A model generated the notes under the pieces. The model saw nothing but the letters and a program-made list of their open reading frames with translations. It ran no database searches and was not told where the DNA came from. DNA of 32,704 bases from a virus, in the IMG/VR virus record IMGVR_UViG_3300030060_007902, positions 1 through 32,704 of that record; one strand, 5' to 3'. Made by a program: the position numbers and the translations under genes. This document shows, piece after piece, positions 16,553 through 24,900 of this stretch (positions within the stretch are counted from its first letter, which is position 1; each line of letters starts with the position of its first letter).

Positions 16553-16560
16553 TATTTAAT
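16553..16560 (-). promoter_or_regulatory. Late-type promoter octamer ATTAAATA (superoxide dismutase)
   Basis: On the minus strand ATTAAATA is followed by TAGTTA and the ATG at 16546. It is one base from the oppositely directed octamer at 16562-16569. Confidence 0.55.
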
Positions 16561-16561
16561 A

Positions 16562-16569
16562 CATAAATA
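16562..16569 (+). promoter_or_regulatory. Late-type promoter octamer CATAAATA
   Basis: CATAAATA, then GCGAT, then the ATG at 16575 (5-base spacing). With 16553-16560 it forms a compact divergent pair. Confidence 0.6.
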
Positions 16570-16574
16570 GCGAT

Positions 16575-16778
16575 ATGAAACGTAATTCGGTTCTTAAAAA
16601 ATTTGACAAAGAGATAGAAAATTTATTTGATGCATTAGATGGTATAAAAGATTTACTTGAAAGTACAGATGATTATGAATTAGCTGAACTTGGTAATAAT
16701 TTTGTTGATCAAATTGCCGATAATTTAGAAGAAGGCGACATAACAGCACAAAATATAAGAGATCAAATATCTAGTTGA
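16575..16778 (+). CDS. Small helical acidic protein, unknown function
   Basis: A 67-residue protein rich in Asp, Glu, Leu and Ile (KKFDKEIENLFDALDGIKDL, then AELGNNFVDQIADNLEEGDI), probably all helical. It has no transmembrane segment or known motif. It is driven by its own late octamer, and its 3' end contains the TTGATT box of the next promoter. I do not recognise it. Confidence 0.7.
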   Translation: MKRNSVLKKFDKEIENLFDALDGIKDLLESTDDYELAELGNNFVDQIADNLEEGDITAQNIRDQISS

Positions 16779-16801
16779 TTATAATTTTATATGCGTATAA
16801 T
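16775..16801 (+). promoter_or_regulatory. Sigma70-like promoter TTGATT-N15-TATAAT (metabolic operon)
   Basis: TTGATT at 16775-16780 and TATAAT at 16796-16801. The ATG of the GMP reductase gene is 6 bases after TATAAT, so the expected transcription start coincides with the start codon. Confidence 0.55.
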
Positions 16802-16807
16802 ATTTAT

Positions 16808-17848
16808 ATGCGCATAGAGACTGAACTAAAGTATGATTTTGATGATGTACTTATTCGTCCTAAACGATCTACTCTTTCATCTAGAAAAGAGGTAGACTTA
16901 ACTAGAACGTTTAGATTCAAATACGGTGGTTCCTACTGCGGTATACCGGTAATGGCTGCTAACATGGATGGTGTTGGTACGTTAGAGGTAGGAAGAACCT
17001 TAAGTGATCTAGATCTCTTTACTTGTTACAAGAAGGACATCGATGAAAAGGAGCTTATTGAAGAGCTAAAAGATAATCAAGGTAAACATGTAGCTGTAAC
17101 AGTAGGTAGAAACGAGTTTGATTATGAGAGGTTAGCTCGTATTAATAAGAAAGCTTCAGTACGTAATATTTGTATTGATGTAGCGAATGGTTATACACAA
17201 GCTCTTGTTGATTTTGTAAAGGTAGTAAGAAGAACGTTCCCTAAATGTAATATTATAGCAGGTAATGTTGTAACAGGTGAAATGGTTGAAGAGCTTCTTC
17301 TAGCTGGAGCAGATATTATTAAAGTCGGTATTGGATCTGGAAGTGTTTGTACTACTCGACTTAAGACAGGAGTTGGTTATCCTCAGTTTAGTTGCATTGC
17401 TGAATGCGCTGATGCTGCTCATGGACTTGATGGTCATATTATTGCTGATGGGGGATGTACGACACCTGGTGATGTAGCTAAAGCATTTGGTGCTGGTGCC
17501 GATTTTGTAATGCTTGGATCAATGTTAGCTGGTTCAACAGAAGGTGGTGGGGAAAAAATTATTATCGATGATAAAGAGTATGTTGAGTTCTATGGAATGA
17601 GCAGCAAGAAGGCCAACGAGAAACATAACGGGGGTTTAAAAGACTACAGAACTTCAGAAGGACGTAGAGTGGTTCTACCATATAAAGGACCTATGCGTTA
17701 TATTGTTCAAGATATTTTAGGAGGTATTAGAAGTACATGCACATATGTAGGAGCTGCTAAGCTTAAGCATCTGAGTAAATGCGCTACGTTTGTAAGATGT
17801 ACCAAGACGCATAGTAAAATATATGAACCAAACACTTTAGAAATATGA
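16808..17848 (+). CDS. guaC: GMP reductase
   Basis: A 346-residue enzyme of the IMPDH/GMPR family (E. coli GuaC has 347 residues). It reduces GMP to IMP and ammonia with NADPH. Visible features are the TIM-barrel opening DFDDVLIRPKRSTL, PVMAANMD, the catalytic loop KVGIGSGSVCTTRLKTGVGYP with Cys181, a phosphate-binding IADGGC, AFGAGADFVMLGSMLAG and a FYGMSS loop. There is no CBS insert, as expected for GMP reductase rather than IMP dehydrogenase. The usual GPGS is GSGS here. I use the ATG at 16808; the frame continues upstream to 16775 but that adds a poor extension and the promoter supports 16808. It is the first gene of a coupled operon and its stop overlaps the next start (ATGA). Confidence 0.9.
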   Translation: MRIETELKYDFDDVLIRPKRSTLSSRKEVDLTRTFRFKYGGSYCGIPVMAANMDGVGTLEVGRTLSDLDLFTCYKKDIDEKELIEELKDNQGKHVAVTVGRNEFDYERLARINKKASVRNICIDVANGYTQALVDFVKVVRRTFPKCNIIAGNVVTGEMVEELLLAGADIIKVGIGSGSVCTTRLKTGVGYPQFSCIAECADAAHGLDGHIIADGGCTTPGDVAKAFGAGADFVMLGSMLAGSTEGGGEKIIIDDKEYVEFYGMSSKKANEKHNGGLKDYRTSEGRRVVLPYKGPMRYIVQDILGGIRSTCTYVGAAKLKHLSKCATFVRCTKTHSKIYEPNTLEI

Positions 17849-18753
17849 TTAAAGTATTGATATTAGGAAGAGGGTATGTAGGATCTTACATACATAAAAA
17901 ACTAGAAGAGGTTGGAAATGATTATCTTTCACAAACCGGGGTTCTTGTTGAGTCAGTAGCTCGTCGAGAATTTGACTACGTTGATATCAATCTTCTAGAT
18001 GAAAAAATATACTGCAGCGATTTTAAAATAAGAGCATTTTTTGCGCGGTACGATTACGTAATTAATTGTTCCGGATTTACCGGTAGACCTAATGTTGATC
18101 AGGGTGAAAGAGAACCTGGTCTGTGTTATGAACTTAATACTTTTGCTCCATTACGTGTGAGTAATATATGCCAAATAAGAAATATTAACTACATACATAT
18201 TTCTTCTGGATGTATATATACAGGATATGGAAAGGCATGGGAAGAAGATGATGAGCCTAATTTTGGTTTACTAAATGAAGAATCATCTACATATTCTAAA
18301 AGTAAGCATGCTTATGAACTTGCTAGTGATTACGGTCTAACGTTAAGAGTGAGGATGCCCTTTTGTGATACACTTCATGAACGCTCTTATCTTACTAAAA
18401 TTTTAAATTATGATAATTTAATTAATCTAGTTAATTCTAAAACGTACATTCCGCAGTTAGTAGATTTTATCGCGCATCTTATAACAAATGAGAAAGAAGC
18501 TAAAGAAAAAGATACAGTTAATTTTGTACAGCCGAACGCGCTTTCAACCGATAAGGTTACAGAAATTATGACAGATTATAATTTGCAAAACTCTAAATGG
18601 AATTGGGTACCATTCGAAGAGTTAGGTTGTATTGCAAATAGATCAAATTGTGTTCTATCTACCGATAAGCTTAAAGAGAAATATAGCTTTGAGCTATTAG
18701 ATGAAGAAGTGGCTATTCATCAAGCTTTGACTAATATAATAAAGGATGAATAA
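17845..18753 (+). CDS. NAD(P)-dependent epimerase/reductase of the extended SDR family (RmlD-like)
   Basis: A 302-residue SDR protein. The Rossmann motif is GRGYVGSYI (about residues 8-16), followed by YVINCSGFTGRP, an NTFAPLRV helix, the active-site Ser region IHISSGCIYTG and the catalytic pair Y150-x-x-x-K154 in STYSKSKHAYE. The layout resembles dTDP-4-dehydrorhamnose reductase and related sugar reductases. With RmlB four genes downstream, it may make a modified nucleotide sugar; substrate and product are unknown. Start and stop overlap neighbours (ATGA before, 8-base overlap after), so it is translationally coupled. Confidence 0.8.
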   Translation: MIKVLILGRGYVGSYIHKKLEEVGNDYLSQTGVLVESVARREFDYVDINLLDEKIYCSDFKIRAFFARYDYVINCSGFTGRPNVDQGEREPGLCYELNTFAPLRVSNICQIRNINYIHISSGCIYTGYGKAWEEDDEPNFGLLNEESSTYSKSKHAYELASDYGLTLRVRMPFCDTLHERSYLTKILNYDNLINLVNSKTYIPQLVDFIAHLITNEKEAKEKDTVNFVQPNALSTDKVTEIMTDYNLQNSKWNWVPFEELGCIANRSNCVLSTDKLKEKYSFELLDEEVAIHQALTNIIKDE

Positions 18754-19186
18754 AGAAGTAGTAGGTTTTACCGCGGGTAGTTTTGATCTCCTTCACCCGG
18801 GTTATATTTACACATTTGAAGAAGCAAAAAGACATTGCAATAGGTTTCTTATTTTTCTTCAAAAAGACCCATCGTCAACTAGATATACAAAATATAAGCC
18901 AGTTATACCTTATTATGAAAGGTATAAGACATTAATGGCTATTCAGTATGTTGATGATGTGTATATGTATCAAACAGAAGAAGAACTATATGACTTAATT
19001 AAGTTCTTTAAACCCGATGTTAGAATTCTTGGAGAGGATTATATCGGTAAACCATTTACGGGAGATGATCTGCCCCCGAAAATAATTTATACGACCCGTT
19101 CACATGAATGGTCAACAACTAGAATTAAAGATTTAATTACTATACAAACAGTTAAACAAAATCCTGATATTTTAAAAAAGAAATGA
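18746..19186 (+). CDS. Cytidylyltransferase-like nucleotidyltransferase (HxGH motif altered to HPGY)
   Basis: A 146-residue member of the TagD/HldE-C/RibF-type nucleotidyltransferase family, in a subgroup common in marine phages. It has GFTAGSFDLLHPGYI near the N-terminus, FLIFLQKDPSSTR, ERYKTLMAIQYVDDV, RILGEDYIGKPFTG and the C-terminal STTRIKDL motif (residues 123-128). Relatives attach CMP or AMP to a phosphorylated sugar or alcohol. The signature HxGH reads H17-P-G-Y20, so the second, normally catalytic His is Tyr. Activity may be altered, lost, or supported differently. It lies between an SDR sugar enzyme and MtnA and overlaps both (8 bases before, ATGA after). A link to nucleotide-sugar synthesis is inferred from RmlB in the same operon. 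Confidence 0.8.
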   Translation: MNKEVVGFTAGSFDLLHPGYIYTFEEAKRHCNRFLIFLQKDPSSTRYTKYKPVIPYYERYKTLMAIQYVDDVYMYQTEEELYDLIKFFKPDVRILGEDYIGKPFTGDDLPPKIIYTTRSHEWSTTRIKDLITIQTVKQNPDILKKK

Positions 19187-20187
19187 GAGAGTATCCAATC
19201 GAATTAACTCCAACAGTGTCGTGGGATAAAGGTAAGATAATTATTCTAGATCAAACTAAGCTACCTAAAGAAGAAAAATATATAGAGACAAGTAATCTAG
19301 ATGAAGTTATTGCAGCTATACAAAGATTATCTATTAGAGGAGCCCCAGCATTGGGTTGTGTAGGTGCATATGCTTGTGCGTTAGTTGCTTTTAAATGTAA
19401 CTCTCTAATAAAAGAATCATTTAATCGACTGTTACTTAGTGATTGGGAAAAAATTGCTGGTGCTAGACCAACAGCTGTTAATCTTAAGTGGGCTGTTGAT
19501 ATAATGAAAGAAAAATTAACAATGTATTTGGAAGATACTAAGTTTGACTTAATAGAGGCAAGACGCTATCTTTTAAAATGCGCTGAAGAAATTCATAAAG
19601 ACGATATTAAAAGATGTGATGCGTTATGTTTATTTGGTTCTAATTTATTTCCTGAAAAGGCAAAGGTAATGACTATTTGCAACACTGGGGGGTTATGCTC
19701 TGGGGGAATTGGAACAGCTTTAGGATGTATACAATATGCGCATGCTTTCGAAAAAGATATAGAAGTTTATGTACCAGAGACGAGACCTCTACTACAAGGT
19801 GCGCGATTGAATACATGGGAATTGGAACGTTCTAAAGTACCGTATAAATTAATAACTGATAGTATGGCAGGGTCAGTAATGAGGGATAAAAAAATTGATC
19901 TTATTATTGTTGGAGCTGATAGAATTACAAAAAATGGAGATGTAGCAAATAAAATAGGTACATATAATTTAGCTGTTTTAGCAAAGCATCATAAAATACC
20001 ATTTTATGTAGCTGCACCCGACTCTACTGTTGATCGTAACATTAAAAGCGGAGCAGAGATACCAATTGAACAACGAGCTGCAGATGAAATATCATCCTAT
20101 ACCTCGAAGGTATATAACCCAGCATTTGACGTAACACCGTTTGAGCTTATTGATACAATAATTACAGAGAAAGGATATTGGAAATGA
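19183..20187 (+). CDS. mtnA: 5-methylthioribose-1-phosphate isomerase
   Basis: A 334-residue protein of the eIF2B-alpha-like isomerase family, with the full MtnA motif set: SIRGAPALG (residues 50-58), GARPTAVNL (93-101), the catalytic Cys166 in ICNTGGLCSGGIGTALG, ETRPLLQGARLNTWEL (199-214), and GADRITKNGDVANKIGTY with catalytic Asp246. The Cys-Asp spacing of 80 equals that of B. subtilis MtnA (C160, D240). It converts 5-methylthioribose-1-phosphate to methylthioribulose-1-phosphate in methionine salvage. The next gene encodes MTA phosphorylase, which makes its substrate, supporting MtnA over a ribose-phosphate isomerase paralogue. Both ends overlap neighbours by ATGA. Confidence 0.92.
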   Translation: MREYPIELTPTVSWDKGKIIILDQTKLPKEEKYIETSNLDEVIAAIQRLSIRGAPALGCVGAYACALVAFKCNSLIKESFNRLLLSDWEKIAGARPTAVNLKWAVDIMKEKLTMYLEDTKFDLIEARRYLLKCAEEIHKDDIKRCDALCLFGSNLFPEKAKVMTICNTGGLCSGGIGTALGCIQYAHAFEKDIEVYVPETRPLLQGARLNTWELERSKVPYKLITDSMAGSVMRDKKIDLIIVGADRITKNGDVANKIGTYNLAVLAKHHKIPFYVAAPDSTVDRNIKSGAEIPIEQRAADEISSYTSKVYNPAFDVTPFELIDTIITEKGYWK

Positions 20188-20912
20188 AAATTGGATTAAT
20201 TGGAGGATCAGGATTAAGTGATGATAACTTTTTCGAGAAAGCAATAACGGTAGGTACAAAGTATGGGAGCCCATCTTCTAGGGTATTTAAAGGTATAATT
20301 AATAACCATGAAATATTTTATATTAAAAGACATGGCGGTGGTCACATCTATACCCCTACAAACGTACCTTATAGAGCAAACATAAAAGCGCTCGCAGAAT
20401 TAGGATGTGAAAAAATAATTGCAGTTACAGCAGTTGGTTCTTTACAACAAGAAATTGAACCTGGTCATTTAGTTTTCCCAGATCAATTTATAGACATGAC
20501 TAAAAAGAGAAAGACCTCTTTTTTTGAAGATGATAAAAAATTTACACACGTTAATATGGCAGAGCCATTTGACTCTAGTATAAGAAGTAAGTTAATTAAA
20601 TGCGCTAAGAAATTAAACATACCACACCATACTGATAAGACTGTTATAACTATAGAGGGGTTAAGGTTTAGTACGAAAGCTGAAAGTCGGCTATGGCGTT
20701 CCTGGGGTGCTGATATAATTAACATGTCGACAGTACCAGAAGTATGCTTAGCAAAGGAATTAGATATACCTTATCAATCGATTGCGTTGAGTACAGATTA
20801 CGATAGTTGGAATGATGAGCATGAATCTGTTACTTTCGAAATGGTTGTTGAGCAGGTTTATAAGAATGTTAAAAATGTTAAAGAGCTTTTAAATTTATAT
20901 TTTAATGAGTAA
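20184..20912 (+). CDS. mtnP: 5'-methylthioadenosine phosphorylase
   Basis: A 242-residue protein of the MTAP branch of purine nucleoside phosphorylases. Motifs are GLIGGSGL (phosphate site), KRHGGGH, NVPYRANIKALAELG, TAVGSLQQEIEPG, DQFIDMTKKR, a substrate segment IEGLRFSTKAES (normally EGPRFS), WGADIINMSTVPEVCLA and STDYDSW, where D205 and D207 match the adenine-recognising Asp pair of human MTAP. It cleaves methylthioadenosine with phosphate to adenine and 5-methylthioribose-1-phosphate, which MtnA (upstream) isomerises. The start is the ATG at 20184, overlapping the mtnA stop; a TTG two codons earlier is possible but unnecessary. Confidence 0.92.
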   Translation: MKIGLIGGSGLSDDNFFEKAITVGTKYGSPSSRVFKGIINNHEIFYIKRHGGGHIYTPTNVPYRANIKALAELGCEKIIAVTAVGSLQQEIEPGHLVFPDQFIDMTKKRKTSFFEDDKKFTHVNMAEPFDSSIRSKLIKCAKKLNIPHHTDKTVITIEGLRFSTKAESRLWRSWGADIINMSTVPEVCLAKELDIPYQSIALSTDYDSWNDEHESVTFEMVVEQVYKNVKNVKELLNLYFNE

Positions 20913-21897
20913 TTATGTTGTAACAGGTGGGTGTGGTTTTATAGGGTCTTATGTAATTAAGGAGCTTTTAAATAGTAAAGAGGAAGATATCTATATCTAT
21001 AATTTAGATAAGATGGGTATAGGTTCATCCAAGGAAAATATTGTAGGTGATGAAAGAGTTGAAAATCATTTCATGGATATTACTAATGATGATTTCTGGA
21101 GGCTTCATATGGCTAACCCTTTAGAGTTTATATCAAAAAAAATTGATTACGTTATTCATCTAGCTGCTGAATCACATGTCGATAGATCTATAGATAATCC
21201 TTTAGAGTTTGTTGACTCTAATTTAAAAGGTACCGCTAACGTACTTGAACTAGTTAGAAAGCATAAAGCTAGAATGGTTCATGTTTCGACAGATGAAGTT
21301 TATGGTCATTTAGGAAAAGATGATCCTCCATTTACGGAAGAGAGTCCTCTAGCTCCAAGGTCACCATACTCAGCTACTAAAGCAGGTTCAGATTTACTTG
21401 TACAGTCATATATCGAAACGTTTGGTATTGATGCTTCTATTACAAGGTGTTGTAATAATTATGGACCGCGACAAGGTGATGAAAAATTAATACCTACTGT
21501 TATCAGATCAATCGTAAAAGGGGATAAAATACCTGTTTATGGTACTGGAGAAAATATAAGGGAGTGGATTCATGCTGAAGATCACGCTAAAGCTATCTTA
21601 GAAGTATTAGTTGATGCAGTACCTGCACATATATACAATATTACAGGAAGCGCGATATATACAAACATAAAATTAATTAATTTAATTATTGATAATGTTG
21701 AAACTCTTTATCCTGAATATAAAAGAGAAGTAATAGGTGCTCGAGAAGAATACATTGAGTTTGTAAAAGATAGAGCAGGTCATGACTTTAAATACGAACT
21801 TTCTACTAAGCATAACTTAAAAGCTGTAAGTTCACAGCAACAATTTTTTATTAGTGATACAATTAGATATTATGTAGAAAAGTACAGCGCTGTGTAA
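20905..21897 (+). CDS. rmlB: dTDP-glucose 4,6-dehydratase-like enzyme
   Basis: A 330-residue extended SDR with the RmlB signature: VTGGCGFIGSYV (NAD-binding), HLAAESHVDRSI, the catalytic triad region STDEVYG (T129, D130, E131), SPYSATKAGSD with Y155 and K159, NNYGPRQ and REWIHAEDHAKAI. RmlB oxidises, dehydrates and reduces dTDP-glucose to dTDP-4-keto-6-deoxyglucose. A related sugar dehydratase using another nucleotide is possible. It is coupled to mtnP (8-base overlap) and directly precedes the long fibre gene. With the SDR and nucleotidyltransferase upstream it suggests that the phage alters a surface or virion glycan; this is inference. Confidence 0.88.
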   Translation: MSNYVVTGGCGFIGSYVIKELLNSKEEDIYIYNLDKMGIGSSKENIVGDERVENHFMDITNDDFWRLHMANPLEFISKKIDYVIHLAAESHVDRSIDNPLEFVDSNLKGTANVLELVRKHKARMVHVSTDEVYGHLGKDDPPFTEESPLAPRSPYSATKAGSDLLVQSYIETFGIDASITRCCNNYGPRQGDEKLIPTVIRSIVKGDKIPVYGTGENIREWIHAEDHAKAILEVLVDAVPAHIYNITGSAIYTNIKLINLIIDNVETLYPEYKREVIGAREEYIEFVKDRAGHDFKYELSTKHNLKAVSSQQQFFISDTIRYYVEKYSAV

Positions 21898-21903
21898 TAA
21901 ATA
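21896..21903 (+). promoter_or_regulatory. Late-type promoter octamer AATAAATA (long fibre)
   Basis: AATAAATA overlaps the rmlB stop and is followed by TGTAT and the ATG at 21909 (5-base spacing). It lets the fibre be made late although the upstream operon has a different promoter. Confidence 0.6.
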
Positions 21904-21908
21904 TGTAT

Positions 21909-24900
21909 ATGAAACTATTTAGCGAAGAGGTAAAGCCTACCTATACTAGCTCAGTTCATAACATCTTAAGAGTTGAAAGTTTAGAGGAAGTTTTCTTCGA
22001 TGTGTTTGAATTTGAGATAAATGGTTCAACATTTATAGCAGAAAAACTAACTACATATAAAGGTAATCCTGTTGTAAATATACCAGTAGAAGTAGGTAAC
22101 ACACAATATAATGCACAATTCATTTTAAGTAAAGGTCCTCAGGAAATTTTACTTAACAATAAAACCTTTAACAAACAAACTGTTAATGAGAATACACCTC
22201 AGAGCTCAGGTATCTTCGAAGAGAGTATAATACACGAAATAGATGAAGCTAGAATTTCAAGTCATAAACTAGAGGAACAACAACAAGAAGCTAAAATTAA
22301 AAAACTAGTTGAGTCGTTAGAATTAAAAGAGAGTAAAGTAAATGATATAATTTCTGATGCTCGTAAGTCATTTGTAGAAGAGTTTTTAAATGTAGCTGAA
22401 AATACTAAATTAGAATTGTATGAAACTAATATACAGTTAGAAGATAATTTAAAAGATAAGTTAAAAATTTATATTAAAGAGTCTTTAAATGATCATAGTG
22501 ATGAATTAACTACATCTGTAAAAAAAGAACATAATAAGTCAGTTGATTTACTAAAAGAAAACTTAAAGGAGCTGACAGATGAAATTTATACTTCAACTCT
22601 AATAAAACTAGTTGAAGATAAAGATAAAAAAAATAAAGAATCTTTTAATTTATTACAAGAAAACTTAGATCTAAAAATTGATGATCTTAATGAAGATATA
22701 AATTTAAGATTTAAGCAATTAGATGCTGAAGTTATATCTATATCAAAGGCTAAAGTTGATATTCATAATGAGTTAAATAAGAGCTTTAATAAAACACTAA
22801 GCCGTGTAGGTAATGTAAAGAAAGGGTTAGAGGATACTTTAGATTCTTCTATGAAATATATAGAAGAAGCTTTAGAGTCTAAGTTTACAAAAGCGGAACA
22901 ATCAGCTAGATCTTATTTTGATACTAAATTAGAAGTTATAGAAGAATCTTTTTCAGGTGAAGAGTCTAAAGTTAAAGCATATATTTTTGATTTAATTAAA
23001 GAAAATAAAGAAGATTTATTATCAAAATTTGCAAATTATCAAAATGAAGCAGCTACAGTAATTGAGCAGTATGGAGATAAAAATGTAAAAATTGATCCTA
23101 AAAAAATACAAGATGATATTCAAACAAATTTAACTAACACTTTTCAGCAACAGATAATGACTCTCCGGAGAGCTGTTGATACATATGGCGGCGGCGGGGG
23201 ATCTGTAGCTAAGCAATTTGCTGCTGGTGGTACAATGGATGGTAATTTGACCGTTAATGGAGAAATAAATGCAGATAAAATATATGCAACTACTTTACTT
23301 TCAGCTGGTACAATTAACTACGAATTTGAATTATCTGGTTTTAGTGTTACAGGAGACATAAGCGCAAATGGGGATATAACTGCAAATCAACTTAGTGCTG
23401 TAGGAACATCACCTAATTACTTCGGAGGTAATGTCGGAATAGGAACAACATCACCTGGGGAAAAACTGCATGTACAAGAAGGCAGTTCAACAAAAGGAGC
23501 TACTATAAGAATTGATAACCCCACTACCACTAACAACTCTTGTGCAGGAATAGAATTTATTAATAGTTCAACAGGTATACCTAGATCAGCTATCATGGCA
23601 CAGAGAGTTGATTCGGGTTATAATCCTGAATTAGTTTTTTACACAAGCGATTCTAATTATTTACAAGAAAGAATGAGGATAGATCATGACGGTTGCATTG
23701 GTATAGGTACAACCTCGCCAAACTCTTTATTGAATGTTCAAGGTGATTCAGACCCAACGATTTTAATAAATGCGGAAACTGGCAATTCTGCAAATAGTGG
23801 AAAGCTAGCGTTTGCAGAAACAGACGGAGGCGCACATCAAGCATTTATTAAATATGACGGTTCTGCTAATAGGTTAGAAATAGGAACAGCAGATGTTTCT
23901 CAAGCTCTCGTAGTAAACAGAACCGATGGCAATGTTGGTATCGGAACACCAGCACCAGCTGAAAAACTAACTGTAGCTGGTAACATTAGCGCTAGTGGAA
24001 GTCTGAGTGCTGCTGGTCCAAGCAGTAATTACTTTCAAGGTAACGTAGGCATAGGTACTAATACTGCTCCTCAAAAACTTACTGTAAGAGGAGGACTAAC
24101 ACACACAAATTCTCTTGGTATTCAAGTTGTCACTATGACGAACGCTAGTGATGCTGGCAGACTTATTGTAAACCAAGCTGGTGGAGTAACAAGAGTTTTA
24201 CTTAATTCTGATGGAGATAGTTATTTTAATAGTGATAATGTTGGTATAGGTACTACCAGCCCGGCTTGTAAGCTTACAGTAGCAGGAGTTATTAGTGCTA
24301 CAGGACTCAAAGGAGTTAGTAGTATAAACCTGGAAGCAGCTGGACCAATAATTACAGCATGCTCTACTAATAACGCAAGTGGTCTTAGAATAAATGTTAC
24401 TGGTCTTGATGCTGATAATGATGATTTACTTAGGGTTCAAGATAATGGCGCTACAAGACTTTGTGTTGAAAGAGATGGTAAGATATTTGGATGTACTGCA
24501 TCTTTAACTGGGTTATCGTTAGCTGATAATTACTATGCATGCTTTGGATCTGGTGCTGATTTAAAGATAAGACATAATGGAACAGACTCTTCAATAGCAA
24601 ATACTTGTGGAGATCTTTACATACAAAATGAAAAGGATGATAAATCTATAATATTTAGAGGTGATAGCGGCGGTAGTGTTGCCGAATATTTTAGAGTAGA
24701 TGGACTTAACTCAGTAAATAAGTTTTGCAAAAATTTGCAGATTTTAGATGGTGTTGAAGCAATGTTTGGTAATGGTAGTGATCTTAAGATTAGTCATGAC
24801 GGTACTAACTCCGGTGTAACTAATTATCTTGGTGATTTTTACATTTCAAATTTTGCAGATGGTAAAGATATTATATTTAGAGCTGATGACGGTGATGGAG

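Noticed and set aside
16775-16807. Start of GMP reductase at 16775
   Set aside because: The 11 added residues are not family-like and would lie across the promoter; the ATG at 16808 follows TATAAT by six bases.
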